From: Caprimulgus europaeus
Lineage: Eukaryota; Chordata; Aves; Caprimulgiformes; Caprimulgidae
NCBI GenBank assembly: GCA_907165065.1
Contig: OU015538.1
Location: forward strand, 21,777,165 to 21,841,164
Direction: 5' to 3'
Length of the DNA: 64,000 nucleotides
Below, one piece after another: positions 33,567 to 47,200 of the stretch. Numbering within the stretch: position 1 is the stretch's first letter; the number at the start of each line of letters is the position of its first letter. The translations under genes were made by a program, and so were the position numbers. Below the pieces are notes generated by a model. It was given only the letters and a program-made list of their open reading frames with translations. It was not told where the DNA came from and did no database searches.

Positions 33567-36500
33567 GATATGTCTTCACTTGTGAAATATTAAAAAATGC
33601 TGCTTGCTGTTGCTTTGATACAGCATTGCTTCATCCAGCTTGTGCTTCTAAATTAACTAGCTCTGTTATGCAATTTTTATCTATCGTTTTTCTGGATTGC
33701 AAGCATTAATCAATCAAAAAATAGCACTGATCTGACTGGAGAAACACTGATGTCAAACTGCTCCCTTGGAGAGGATCTAGAGACTCGCTGAAGCCTGCAG
33801 AGAACTCCAGTTGCCTAAATAAATTTCAGACCTTACATGTTGCCAAATCATCAGCTTGGGACTGTTCTAGGATATCCGTGAAGAATGGAAAGAACATCAT
33901 CTCTTTGGCAGACAGCTGTCAAGCACTGAAGAGAATTCTTTTGCTTGGATTTTTCTGTCAAAGTTCTCAAAGATCAAGGCCTGACCTCTTTAAATGCTGC
34001 TCACTGCGTATTGGGAAAGTCTTCACATGAATTGCAAACCAAAATGCCAAGGAACTGCGAGGTCCTAGCAACCCCTCTGATTATTTTCCAAGCGCTCACC
34101 AGAGTTAAAACTTTTAATCTAGGTCCTACACAGTCTGCCTTGATCAAGTTGCTTGGTATAACTGCAAATCGGGATAATATTGACTCAGGGACTCCTAAAC
34201 ATACGCATGAGAGTGTCATTATTATTCCATGTGACTGCAGTCCTCAGGGCACTGGGCCTTGGGCTGATTTCCAACCTCTTCCTACCTGACAGCATGTTCT
34301 CATAAGCGCTCAAAGCTGCACTCAGAGAATCCTTTCTACAGTCAAGCCTGAAAAGATTCTGACTTTTGAAAGAAAACAACCACCAGCAGCACCACCCCAA
34401 GGTACTGCAGGAGAGTTTACTGAAATGCCTTAGAGGACGTAAGGAAGACTAGACAACTAACTGGCTGGTTTCTTCTTGAGACTTGGAAAAGACAACATTA
34501 AAATGAAGAGGATGTGAGCCTGACTGAAAGCAAAAGCAAAACGTGTTCTAAAGCCAGAACCGAGTCGTCATTTCTTTCCAATGTACGCAAAGGACAATAA
34601 AATTAAACACCAGGGAAATATCACTTCTCACAATCATAGCTGTAATTACATCAAACTTTCTAAATAAAGCTTGATGGATATGTTCAATAAATACAGGAAT
34701 AAATACAGGAAAGAAAATTAAAGGCTTGTGAGTTTAGATAGTACAGAGCTAAAACCAATTAGGAATGGCATCAACGCTTACACAAAGATTATCAACAAGA
34801 ATGACAAAGTGCTTCACAAACTTGAACTAGCTAAACATCCCTTGAATAATTTGAGGAAATACATCCCTTTGAGTGGGAGATAATTGAGACATGGAAAGCC
34901 TGGACATACCAACAGAGGTGAAGGAGTGATTCGGTGGCAGAGGTAGAAAAGCCTCCTTTCTCCTCTTCACGACAAGGTTATGCTGGCATAAAAGTGAGGT
35001 AGAGCAGCTGTGAGTCAGTGTTCTACTCTGCTGCAGGCATTAGCAAGCACTGACTATCCTGAATAAACATTTTTATTTATTCCTTAATAAAATGCCTTAT
35101 TCAGGTCAGCACCACTCTTTAGGAAAGATATGTAAGCACAGATGTGAGGACCTGTAAGCAAAAATTTCAGATGGTTCACTGACATGTTTAGAATGCTGTG
35201 AACCTAGAATATTTTAAAAACAATGCTGCATTAGTGCTAGGCTTAAGCTGTAGATGAATTGTGGGAAACATGGGAGAAGAGGCAAGAGAGAGGAACATTT
35301 GTATATTCTGTGGGCAGTGAAGGCCTCTAAGAATTGCCTTCTCTGTCCTAACAATGGAAGCTGCAAATATTCATTTGTTCTGAATCAAGGCCAAAAAGAG
35401 TGCAAAAGAGACAATCTGACCAGACAGTAAAGATGCACCTACAGTGGCCACGAGGAGAGAGACAAAGAGCCCCAAATCTCTGCGTGTGCTCAGCAGATCC
35501 TCCAGGGATGAAAGGCAATGACTGGATTCTTCGCAGCTTTATGATTTCTTTTTCTGTGTTAAGATGCAATTTGCAAATAAATACCACCAAGTTTTGGGAA
35601 AAACACCACTTTCTGTTTAACTTGGTCTTTGTCCCTGACAAATAAAACCAGCAGATGCTGTCCTGTTTAGTGTCAGATACACTAAAGTGTTCACAGGGCA
35701 GTGCAAAGGAACTGCAGCACTATCCCTTCAGTGAAAGCGATGCTGGGTCTTTCCCTGGAAACAGCAGAGGCAGGGAGCTGAGTTCAGGAGGGGATGCCTC
35801 GGGGCAGCCCTGCCTTAACTCACCTGGACTTCTGCAAATGAAAACGTCTCTCAGTCTCAGGGAAGGCCATGGAAATTATGTGCATATTTAGAGCTCATGC
35901 TTAATCTGCTCTGTCTTAATCTGCCATGGATGAGGATGTGTTTTCTAACTCATTTTCAAGAAGACTGTTGTCAGCAACTGTATGGCATCATTTAATTCAG
36001 TTTTACTGTGGTAATAACACACAAAACAATGACAGAGCCTCCCAGTACTTCTCACGGCTGATGTCCTTTCTTTATGATCTGCAACTTCCCCTCTACATCC
36101 ATCAAAAATAACAGCGTGTTGATGTGGCAAATTGCTCCCAGCTTTAATACCTGTCCCAGGCTACTTAGTTCCCACTGCTCTTGGCTCTGTCTTCACCTCC
36201 CCGTTGTTCTTTGCAACGGCTATGGAGCACTTTTATTTATTTAGAGAAGGCACAAGTTCCAAGATCAAAAAGCAAATAAACCATTAATGATGACTGTACT
36301 AAATTAAAATCTCTCTAATCTTTCTACTTCTATCTTTATTTATCCTACTAATTTCATGGCTGGAACAAGTCTAAATATAAACAGAACTTCCCCTGCTGTC
36401 CATCCACACAGACTAGACACATGGCTTCAAGGAAATATGCTGATGTTGTTAAAGAAAACCTACTGTATTAAAACCCAGCAGTTTTCAACCTTTCCTAAGC

Positions 36501-39500
36501 TACCACCAAATGCTGTGAACTGGGTTGAAATCAGGAATCTTCAGCCCACTAAATAACATAGAAAATGGAGCGTGTTTGTCATTTTCTGACACATCTTAAC
36601 TGTTCACGGAACTTGCACAGTTGCTAGGAAAGAAACTCTGCACTGAGCTTGCACAGTGGACAGAAGACACATTTCTTCCAGGGAAGACTGTCAAGGCTGA
36701 ATACTGGGAACTCCTGATAGCAATGTGTTTTTAAGAGTGGAATCATCTGTTACTGAAAGTGGCTGAAAAGTCCATCCAGCAGCCTGGCAGAAGCAAACAC
36801 CACAGTGCTGTCTGTGGATAGAAGGTTGAACGGATGATTTCATGGGTTCTTTGTTTTTCCCAACCCAGTAATTCTGCTTCTTTCTTTGCCTAGGTGCAGC
36901 ATTAGCCAGCCTGCACTCCGAAAGTGACAGAATGGGAAATGCATCAAGGCAGGACTTCTTAAAAGCCACTGAAAAATAGATGCTAAAAATGGATAAACAT
37001 GATTGCAGTGATGTAGACAGTGAAATAGTGGTAAAGACTTTTGGTCTACTTATATCAAACAGTTTTTGAGAATGACTAATATGCTATTTCCACTGGCTCC
37101 AAAACATGCAGGTACAAATTAATACACAAGATCAGGGGAACTCCTGTTCTTCCCCAGGCTATTAGCTTAAGACTGTGAGGTTTGTAATCCTCAATTTCCA
37201 TCTATGCATTAATGACCTGTGTACGTGGTTGATTGACCAACCATGCCTGGCCACAGAGAGGAGAGGTTTTTTGTGCAGTTCCTTTTCTTCCAACACAGCG
37301 AGAAAGAAATTTGAGTCACCTGGGTCATCATGGTCCTCTGAGGCTCCTCAGGGAGTCACCATAGTCAATCTCCTCAGTAAACAGTAAAACACAAGGTAAA
37401 TTTCATCAGATTGATGGAACTTTTTCAAAAAAACATTGTGGGAAGGAATATTTCAGTGTCTAGCCATCCTAATTTTCTATGTATATGTCACTGTAAGCGG
37501 CTTCTACATTACACACTAACACAGCCACTAATGCTCTTTTACAGGAACCAGAATCCATTGTGAGAGCTCCATGGGGATGTGCTGACTGGCTTTATCTATT
37601 CACACAGCTGTGCCAGCTACAGCACGTCCATTGCCACATGCCCCACTAGCGTCCTGCAGTGGTGAAAGTCTGCCTGGTGTAAGAGAACAGATGCCTGCTT
37701 TTCCCATAGCCTGCCTGTGTTCCCCAAGGAGAATTCCCACACTCTCCCTGTGAGTATCTCACTTGATCTCTGACACACAAGCTGCAGCAATCCTGCCCAG
37801 TAACACCTGCAAGGAAGGATATTAGGATAGAGCCTGCCTTGCTGTGCAAACAAACTCTCATCAAGCTCAGTAACTGCTCATGCAACTAGACAACATCTTT
37901 CCTGAAAGCATCCTGTCCCGACTCACTTATCTGAAGTGCTGAAGAATCAACAGCTTCTCTCTCCATGGCCTGTTCCAGTGGCTGCCCACCCCACTATTAA
38001 AAAATCTACGTCATGATCCTGAATTGCATTTTCCTAACTGGAGTTTTCAGCCCCTGCATTTCGTTACGCCTCTACCAGACATAATTAATGGTACAGCCTG
38101 TTCTCCCCAGGATTTTCTCTATCGATGTATCTCTGAGATACAAGTTTCATTTGCTTCAGGCAAAAACTGTGGTGAAAGTTTACTCTTTTCCAGCTCAGAT
38201 TCCTGTGCATTCCACAGCACTTGGTACGAAGACGTGAGCTGCAGCTCAGTATCAAACCATTCTTTAACCCTTGCCTGTTAGACACACAGAGACACCGAGG
38301 GATCCCCACAGGTCCAGCGCTGTCGTACCCCAAGGTCCCACTCCCGGCACTGTTGCACTCAGTTATCCTTTAACAGAAGTTCTGGTGTCCCAGGGCTAAT
38401 CCACCCAACTCCATCCACCTCCAGTTTGCCTCCCCATGCAATATGTCCACCAGCTTCTACTCATTCTTGTGTGGGAAGTAATAATTGCCTGAAAAATGAA
38501 CTGAGAACTTGACAAAAATATGTGCATCTGAGGGATGGGGTGAGGTGGTGCGGGGGGAAAGTAGGAGCTCCTTCTCTTTGCATTCTCCTCTTAAATGACC
38601 TGCACATCTGTCTTCCAGTCTTTCTCTTTGCTCTTATGATACCGTATTTGTGGGTGCAAATCTGACAGGCATTGTGTTGCTGACTTTCCAGTTCCAGTGT
38701 TTCCTCCTTTTGGGTGAGATTATTTGGGCTTTGACCCTCTGATCTCATCGGGGATCAGATGCTGATCCCTAAATTACTCGTTCTGGAGACAGCATTCCCT
38801 GTTGTCAGCTCGCAAGAGTCTCTTCCATCGAGAATGGCCCGTGTCTCCCTCCCACATACACAGAAGCACCCAACTCCCCCTGCACGGTATCTGTGTGCCC
38901 ATTCCTGTCCTCTGTTTGCTCTCCCCAGGATACAAACACGTCACCTCACTCCTGGCTCTGAACACACACAAAGATTAAAGCCAGAATGTTAGAGAACTTG
39001 GTTTCCTGAGATGTTCAGAGGGTCACATGGCGACCTGAAAGCCAGAACTATTGTTTTCCCCTGCATGCTCCCCCAGATACTTCCTTCCTGTGCATAATTC
39101 TTGTTAGTTCTTGCAGCTGGTACAAGGTACAAATTTTTGCAGTGGTACAAGGGTGGAAGGTGATGGTATTGAAGGACTACTGAATTTTTCTGACATGGTC
39201 ATGGTGATCTTAGAGCAGGATCATATCTGCATGTGTTTTCTTGGTTAAAAAGTAAAATACAAGTGAAAACTCTCAGGACAGCAGCATCAGGGGCAAATAT
39301 TCCTGTTTCCTTTTCTGGAGATACCCCACTTCCACCTACCAGAGTATGTAATTGAACAGAAACTCCAGCATCACTGCTGTGTTGTGGAACTGGGGAGGCT
39401 TAATTACTTTATGCCTTTAAAAGTGGACAGTCCTTGCTTCAAGACTTTCCAGTCTAGAACAGAAGCACAGACTGGCAGGGAAATTCACAGGAACAGAGGG

Positions 39501-40377
39501 CACGAGAGGTATCACAAGTCACTGGGTATAGTTCTTCATACTTTTTGTCACCATATCATATGATCCCATTCAGAAATTAACCAAACACAATCTTAAAAAA
39601 TAGTTGGGTTGTCTTTCCTCCTCCTTTCTATTCCCTCTGGAAGAGGAACAGGGCACATTTATGCACAAAGAGTTTTAGTTTAGACTCTATTAGTTCTCAA
39701 GCTACCGAGTTTAAAGATAACTCAAATACTTCAAGCCCATATGGCAGCCTGCACTTTGAGTGTAACTCTGGTGTCTGTATCTAAGGCTCTTTGTTTCCCT
39801 GACATCCCGATATTCTTTCTCCACATCTGCTCTAGTTTGAATTTTAATTGCTAGATCTACTTCTAAGACAAACATATCAGAACCCTGCCACAAGACAGAG
39901 TTGTGACACCATTTAATTCCCTTTTTAATCTGGCTTCTTATACAAGTCGTTATTGTTAACCCGGGCTGAGAAACTCTCGTATGGAGCGTACAAAAGGCAA
40001 ACCTCAAAAACAGGACAAAGAACCACTGCGGGGGGAAAGGCCCAAAAGCAAAACCTGGTACCCACCTACTTCTACCTCCTCAGCTTCTTGGGCTACAGAA
40101 TTATCAGCTCCCATCAGACCTCCCACAAACATCTCTCCGGTCTGTAGGCTGTAACATCACTTTCTGCTGAGGACACGGTGACAAACAAGGGCTTTGATCA
40201 GCTAACCACTGCAAACTCTTATTTATTTATTTACTTACTCACTTTTTACATAGCAGGCATGGTTTGGTAACCAAAGGTCACTCGAATACAGCAATTTGGC
40301 CAGTGCCCAGTGCAGCAATGTTTACCAGGGTACACTCTGTTCGACTGTATTGGTGCTGGAAGGATCTGTGCTATGTC
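33567..40377. other. non-coding DNA, no gene recognised
   Basis: AT-rich throughout. Open frames stay at or below about 114 codons, as expected by chance for this composition. Several runs of TTTATT/AATAAA type occur (for example near 35070-35090), but with no exon attached to them they cannot be called poly(A) signals. No repeat family was recognised. Confidence 0.4.
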
Positions 40378-40438
40378 TATCATTACTATCACATTTTATT
40401 ATCATTACTATCACATTTTATTATCATTACTATCATTT
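40378..40438 (+). repeat. 22-bp tandem repeat, about 2.6 copies
   Basis: Two identical 22-bp units starting CATTACTATC (40381-40402 and 40403-40424), followed by a partial third copy (40425-40438). AT-rich, with ATTA cores in every unit. Confidence 0.93.
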
Positions 40439-42527
40439 CGATTTTTGGTGATGTTATTTTTTTACTTCAGTTTTTGGAATGGGATGGGGTGGGATGAGAT
40501 GGAGTTGCTAAGGACATGCAATCAAGAATCACTTAGGTACTCATGGCATCTTTGAGAAATGGCTTTCCAAAGCACTGTCAGATGCAGCACGGGGGATCTG
40601 ACATGATGTTAGCTTACCTAACATCACCTTTAGTACTACTGCTGCAGGACAGGAAGAAAATCCAACAGGTTGCTTGAGGGAGGGGAAAATATTTATTGTA
40701 GCACTCTTAATGACAGGAACATAGCAGTGCTATGGAACAAAAGTAGTGTGGTATCTTTGTCTGCTAGAACTTCAACAATCACCACTCAGCAATGGACAGA
40801 AGTTGCAGTGAGGAACTGTTCAATATTGAACAAACACCCGACAGAAAAGCTGTGAACACTCCTCAGGTCCTTCACAGGGCTTGGCCTGAGGCAGAATTAC
40901 ATCTGTTGTCACCAAGGGAGTGTGAAAGGAGACTGGCTTTCCAACTGCTTATATTCTGTTCATATGGAATTGATCCCTCTGCCACAGGGCTCTTTGGGTT
41001 GACTGTAGGTTCCTTGAAAGACCCCAAGGGCCACTGTTCCCTACCACATGACTAACCTTGTAGGTTTTTCCTGCTTTCCTCTGAAACTGATAGCTGGACT
41101 CAGCTAGAGATGAGATGCAGGAAAGGTGCACTTGCATTTCTAGTGGTGTTGCAGGTGACTGGTTGGTTGGTCTTGTTCACAGGACAAATTGCTAGATCAA
41201 GGCATATGACATAATTCCACTTCCAGGTCAGTCTGAGGGGACCACAACAAGCTGTTTCATCCTCATCTGTAGTATGGTTAGTGTTTTAGAATGCTCACAG
41301 TTCTATTCAACAGATTCACTGCTCATCCAGGTCCTACATCTTGCTGCTTTTCACTTAAGATATAATTTAGTTTTGGCTCCTGGTCTTACAGAGGTTTAAA
41401 TTTGTTATAGGTGCTGGAATACTTGAGTAGAGTAAATGCTGTGTGTCTCACATGCTTATGCCTCTGGCAAATGATGCTGCCAGAAAATGGTGAGTTGCAG
41501 ATGGAGCCACATCTGGGAATATTTTCACCGACACCTAAAAGATTGTCAGCGTGGCTTCCTGAAAAAGTCATGTCCCTTTCTTAAAGTCTGCAAAACCTCC
41601 ACAATGCTAAATGAGACAAGCTAAATGAAAAAAACAACAAATATCAGCAATTTAAAAAGAAGACAGCAGAGAATATTTCCACAGCCAAGAAAGAGAAAAT
41701 AAAGGTCTTTATTCTGAAAGTTTCCTGCAGTGACTATGTGGACTGCAGCATTTCTCCCAAATTACATGTAAAGATGAACCATAGCACTGCACAGGTGAGA
41801 TGAAGGGCTGGATATTTCCAACCATCTGATGCATTTCCCCAAAAGAAACTCTCCTCTGTTGAGAGTGAACATTACACCATCATAAAGAAGAAACTTGTTC
41901 AGAAAAGAGTCCAGTCTTTCCTGATCACATTATGCAATAACTAAATTAATTAGGATGCCCCTAAGAAGAAATGCATATTAAACATCCCAAACTTTTCTAA
42001 TCTGTCATAAAGACACCCCATAAATCTCCTACGAAACACTGAACCCTTCTGTCAGCCTGCAAAATTTCAGCAAGAGAGAACAAGAAGAAATATGGGAAAG
42101 AAGTACGGGAAATACTGTGCCAACACCGCTGCAAAGAGGGAGTCAGGTTTAGGATGGATCAGAATTTAGAAGGAGACAAAAAACCTGACAAGACTCTAAC
42201 CTAGCAAATGAATAACGACGCTGGCCAGCAATTGTAGAAAAGGCAAAAACACCCGTGGTTTTGAGGTTTCATAAAACATCTCAGCTGTCCTATTTCTGCC
42301 GTGTCTGGAACGTCTTATGCGTGAGCTCAAGAGATCCCTGATAACTTCGCTGGAAACTCGTTAGTCTCCATTCTCGGTCACAGAGCGTGTAAACAACGGC
42401 AACACGCGTTTGGCAGCATGTGTGCACCACAGTGGTGAGGAGAATGAGTTCACACTCCTTGCTAAGTCTCCTACGACACGCCAAGACCACAGGAAAGAGC
42501 ACTACAATGATATCAGATAAACAATGG
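40439..42527. other. non-coding DNA, no gene recognised
   Basis: AT-rich, with a small G/A-rich run (GGGATGGGGTGGGATGAGATGG) at about 40479-40501. No coding or repeat signature was identified. Confidence 0.4.
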
Positions 42528-43600
42528 CATCACAGAAAGCCAGAAAGGGCCCCGGAGACCAGATAATCCATCTGTTTACCACAAACCAAGTTTAATCAAA
42601 ACCAACCACTGACAGATGCGTGTCGAACCTGTTTCTTAAAGGCTTGCAGTCGTGGAGCCCTCACCACCTCCCCAGGCAATCTGTTCGGGTGATTTCATCG
42701 TCCCTTGCCAGTGCTTTTTTTACTTTGTACCTCGCTTTAATCACTCTTGCAGTTTAAGCACATTATTTCTTGCCTTATCCAGCAGGACCCCAAGGAATAG
42801 ATTGCTCCCTTCTGTGCAACGTCCTTTAATATATTTGAAGACAGTTATCTGTCTTAGTGGGTTACAAAGACAGGGTATAAGATCTCTGATGACTTTTTGT
42901 TATTCTGTCTGCAGGCCCTCCAGCCAGTTCCTATCTCCTTTGGAGAGTAGCTCCAACTAAGTTTGGATTTGAGGCTTTACCAAAACTTAGTTGAGCCACA
43001 AGATTACTTCACCTGTTCTGCTGGCTGTGTTCCTAATTAAACATCATATTATCACTCTTAAAAAAGTGAGTCTTCATTTTGTGTGCAGTTTGTGATCCAC
43101 TGTAACTCTACATTCGTCTCTGGACAGACATTCATTCCCCATCTTGGACCTTGGCACCTGGTCACTCCTTCCCAACTGCATTGATCTCTATTTGTCCTCT
43201 CTGCACCCTCTCTGTACTGCATCCTACGTTTCCCAATCATTCCTATTTGCCAAGAGTATTAAGAACTCTGATATTGCCTTTTAACATCTGCCATGTTGTC
43301 CAGGGTCTGCAAAACAGCAGTTTCTGCCACTGCCATTTTAGTGAGCTTACTTCTCACTTCTTCACACAGCACATCACAGGAGACATTAACGTAGCTGAGC
43401 CTAGAACAGATGACTGTGAATTCCCACCTGAAACACGTCACCATTAATTGTTGATAAAACCTGACTGGGTACTGGCTCCAAACACTTGAGTGCACAGCAG
43501 TTTTCCCAGTGATATTTCACTAGCTTGCTTATGGGAATATCACATGATACCAGTCAAACCTCAAATCACCTTCAGTCATCCTCTCTACCCATGACATCTA
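42528..43600 (-). mobile_element. old CR1-type LINE fragment, about 1.07 kb, minus orientation
   Basis: The plus strand carries the reverse complement of an old CR1-like element. It starts with the 3' terminal zone ('catcacagaaag', then 'ccggagaccagataatcc') and continues through 'ccctcaccacctccccaggcaa', 'tgcagtttaagcacattattt' and 'atatttgaagacagttatc'. After 'gaggctttacc' it runs on to 'cagtttgtgatccactgtaa', 'atctgccatgttgtccaggg' and the 'agcttgcttatggga' segment. The order and spacing match the old CR1 consensus type I know from turtle and crocodilian genomes. It is more diverged than the CR1 copies at 11.4 and 33.4 kb and has many frame breaks. It is 5' truncated somewhere near 43600, an approximate boundary. 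The longest frame within it, 102 codons on the plus strand, is meaningless. Confidence 0.82.
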
Positions 43601-44159
43601 TTTAGCACTGAGCTAAAGGAGTGCTCTTGACAAGTTAAATAGTGGTACTTGGCAGAAGGAAAAAAAAAAATGAAAAAGAAAAAAAAAGCCAAACCAGATT
43701 GCGAGAAAAAGTAAAATTCTCCTTCAATAATTCTTGTATTTGAGGTACAATATATGAATATTTGGCACTGGTGTGCCTAAAGGATCGATTCAATCTGATT
43801 TTCAGATCCCTAAAAATATATCTTACAAGTGAGGTCTAGAACTCCAGACTGCATGTACAGCAGAGACAAACACCTCAAAACGGGACGCAAAGCAGCTCGT
43901 GCCAGAAACATTCATCCTGCTCTGCACCAAGCTGCACAGATGGAACAATAACAGCAAAGCTCCAAACAGTCGCTGGTCTGAAATCCCGTGTTTCTGGGGC
44001 CTTAGGAAGGACGCCAGGGCTGAAAGGCTGTGACTCGGATGCAGTTGGAATGACAACGCTTACAATCATTCTAGCACGGAGAATCATCGTGTGGCCACAT
44101 CTCTCACATGCACAAGCGTTCTTGGCAACAAGGTGGTGACAATGACAACACCTTTTTGC
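43601..44159. other. short non-coding gap with an A-rich tract
   Basis: Contains an A-rich tract at about 43660-43690, interrupted by single T and G bases. It could be a relic poly(A) or simple sequence. The rest is unassigned. Confidence 0.4.
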
Positions 44160-44290
44160 AGACTGGCTCAGTAAATAATGCTTTTGTCTGAGAAATCAGA
44201 CATCTGGGTTCAACTCCTTTTCCAGCTCCCACGTGCTCAGTGTGAAGGACCTGTCAGATATTACCCCTCGCTGAAGTCCTGCCAGGAGGC
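44160..44290 (+). mobile_element. possible tRNA-derived SINE relic (MIR/CORE-like)
   Basis: At 44190-44260 the sequence 'gagaaatcagacatctgggt' is followed by a near B-box (GGTTCAACTCC; consensus GGTTCGANTCC, one mismatch) and then 'ttttccagctcccacgtgct' and 'cagtgtgaaggacc'. That order strongly recalls the tRNA-related half of MIR-type SINEs. The A box and 3' tail are not convincing, so the boundaries are uncertain. It is not an intact tRNA, since no acceptor stem can be drawn. Confidence 0.4.
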
Positions 44291-47200
44291 AGCAGACAGC
44301 TCAAGACATCAGTTACACTGCGTGAGAATCCTTAAGGTGAGGAACCAAATCCAAGACTTTCACAATCTAATGTGGTGGCCCCAAGCAACAGGCTGTAGAG
44401 ATACACACACACACACTGTGTCAGGGAGTGTCAGTACCAACAGATGTAACGCTGCCAGGACTGACTCTTAATTATGCTTCTCACTGGCCATTTAACTTAC
44501 AGATTCTGTACATAAGTAATTGCCTCTAAAGAACATTATCCTTTTCCTTACTCAAAAACTACATATGAAGATAGATCACATATTGTACTAAAGGCACACA
44601 AAGCTGATAGAATAGTTAAGATTTTAAGAGTGTATTTTAGATTGTGTATTCAAGATGTTTCTGCTGGCTAACCTGGTAAATTTCTGGATCACAATGGAAT
44701 TTAGATGCTCCAGCATATAAGGCTCAGATGCAAAGAGCTTGGTTTTTCGATTTATAGACATGGCACAGACTCCTTAAAGGCCAAAGTGCTGCTGTACCTG
44801 ACTGAAGTGAGCAGCACCATTAAGAACATCCTGCATAGTCTCCCGTGTGATGACCCTATCAGGGTGGACCTTCTAGACAAGCAGTGCTAACCTGGTTCAG
44901 TCTGTATCACCAAGTGCTCTAGATTCTGCTTTGAAAGGTCGTTTCATTTCTGCACTGTTTGTACACAGTCCTGGAATGAAAGAAATGTTTATTTGTAGAT
45001 GAGGACAGAACCATTTATAGAAATTCTCTTGACCTTGCTATGTCAGCTGAAGCTGGTTCAGCACCATCCACGACGTGAAGGTCTCTGCTGTCCCGGTTTC
45101 ACCACTGGAGCTCTACACCAGCCTAACATGTTGTGTCTAGAAGAGAGTACTCGTGTGATCCCCTCTGCCAACAGAGCTGTGGGGGTGGAAACTTCTAGTT
45201 TGTGAGTGGGGCCGAGCAGCTGGGACAGTGCTGTCTTCAGGCAGCACAGCTGTCTGCTAAATTAATGGCTTCTTGTAGTCTTCCAGAGCAGGTCACAGAG
45301 AACACAACACCAGTCATTTAAACTGAAATAGCAGAAGACTGTGAGCAGGCATCATTTCAACTTGTTGCTCCCATGAAACGTCTACAGAGAGAAGTGGTTA
45401 CAAAAGCCCATTTCACTGCTACCAGCTGCGCTGATGAACCTGTCAGAAGAAATGAGGAATTAGGCAGAGTGGGATGAAGTCCAGGTGTACCATCCCACAA
45501 AGCCTTGAGGAGTGTTGCACAATCCTCTTGCACAGAGCTGTACAACTCCTTTGACCCAGGGCAGCATCTCTGAGCTTTTGTGGGGCCACCAGTGAACCTG
45601 AGCGTGGAAGAAGGAAGCTCAGAGTCCTCAAGCAATCCCTGCAGCAGTTCTTAGTGTCGCTTTCCTGACAATTGTTCCTTTTCTTATTACAAATATATTT
45701 TTACTTTAAAACTGTTCCTGTTCTTTCAGATACAGTTTGCCAGTTGTCATCTGTCTCCACCAAAAAGCTTTCAATAAATTCTACTAAATCTTAAGCTACA
45801 GGATTCAAAACCAAACTGGTTCCCTGAAAGATCTGGTGTATATAATATTCAGAGACATACTAGATCATATTCTTTGCTCAAGAATCTTACTTTACATTTT
45901 TTACACATATAAAAGAGATGAATTGTCTTGACCCAGCAGATCTAAGGACTCTGAGCTGATCTTGGCTGGGGAACAGGGTATGTAGAAGGTGCTCCTCCTA
46001 GCCTAACAGAGCAGGGCATTTTCTTTGGGCAAAGGTTAAAAGTAAAATAATGTAATGGGGCAGGGGGCGGGGGGAAGAAGTGACACAATGAAGCAAGTTC
46101 TCTGGTGCCCACTGCAGATCACTTCTTTTTTTACCTGCTAAGCTACAGCGGATACTGTTAAACTTCTTCTGGAGAGATGAAAGAGATGGAAACAGCCGGG
46201 AAAAATAAATAAAGAAAAAAACCCAACAATTTTCCCTGTTAGGAATGCTTTTAGCAGTCCTTCAGCGATCCCAATTTTAGACCATTTTTCTATTAGACTT
46301 TGCAAATTCTATAGTTTGACAAGTTATTTTATTCAGCTAGACAGCAAATATTTGTTGTTGTTATTTCCTCAGTTTGGGTGTAAGTACACTGGAGGATCTT
46401 TCTGGAAATGCTGCACTTAATTTGAACACCTCACCAAGGGTGCCATGCACAACCTGCTGCAGTAAGAAGAAGATCCACGTCCAGCAGAGGAACATAAGCA
46501 GCATATATTCACCTGGTAAATATGACTAAAACTAAAGATCAGAAATGTTGTAGATGGGCATTATGGCTACATGTCTCATTTTTTTTCCTTTTGGGAGCAA
46601 TGAGAAAAGCATTTAGCTGAAGCATTTGCATAGGTAATAGTGCCTTCTTGCTTTTGTTGGGAATTGACAACTGAATGCATTTTATGTATGAAATATGGAG
46701 CACAAATACTGCTCCATCGAGGGCAAAACATTATGGCAGCGGAGAGTTCAAAAAAGAAGTGGGGATTAAAGGGCCATTAAGTCTCTTGCATTGGTTTTAA
46801 TAGCACTGACTCACGAATATTCTTGCATACTGATGGGCTGTCTTTCACCACAAGTTCTAAGTGCAGACTCCAGGACTGCTGCAAAGGAACACAGCAGTAT
46901 GCCAATATTTGGAAAGACTAGAGAAATTTATACAGAAGAACTGAAAAAAAAAGAAAAAAGGTAAAATTTTAGGACTGTTCATTCTACTATCAGCAAATTG
47001 AGAAGCCTCAGAGGAGGGCATAGGCATAATTTCAACCTGTCATGAAAGATCTGAGAACTAGTGGACATCTGGCATATGAGGAGTTCTGGGTCACTTTGTT
47101 TACTGTTTCATCTTACTTCTGTGGACATGCCATGCAGATCACACAGCATTAATATAAAGCCTTTGATGACCATCTTAACTTCACTCAACTTCAACCCATG

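Noticed and set aside
44190..44260. tRNA gene suggested by a near B-box
   Set aside because: No acceptor stem, no proper A box and no 3' terminator; a SINE relic fits better.
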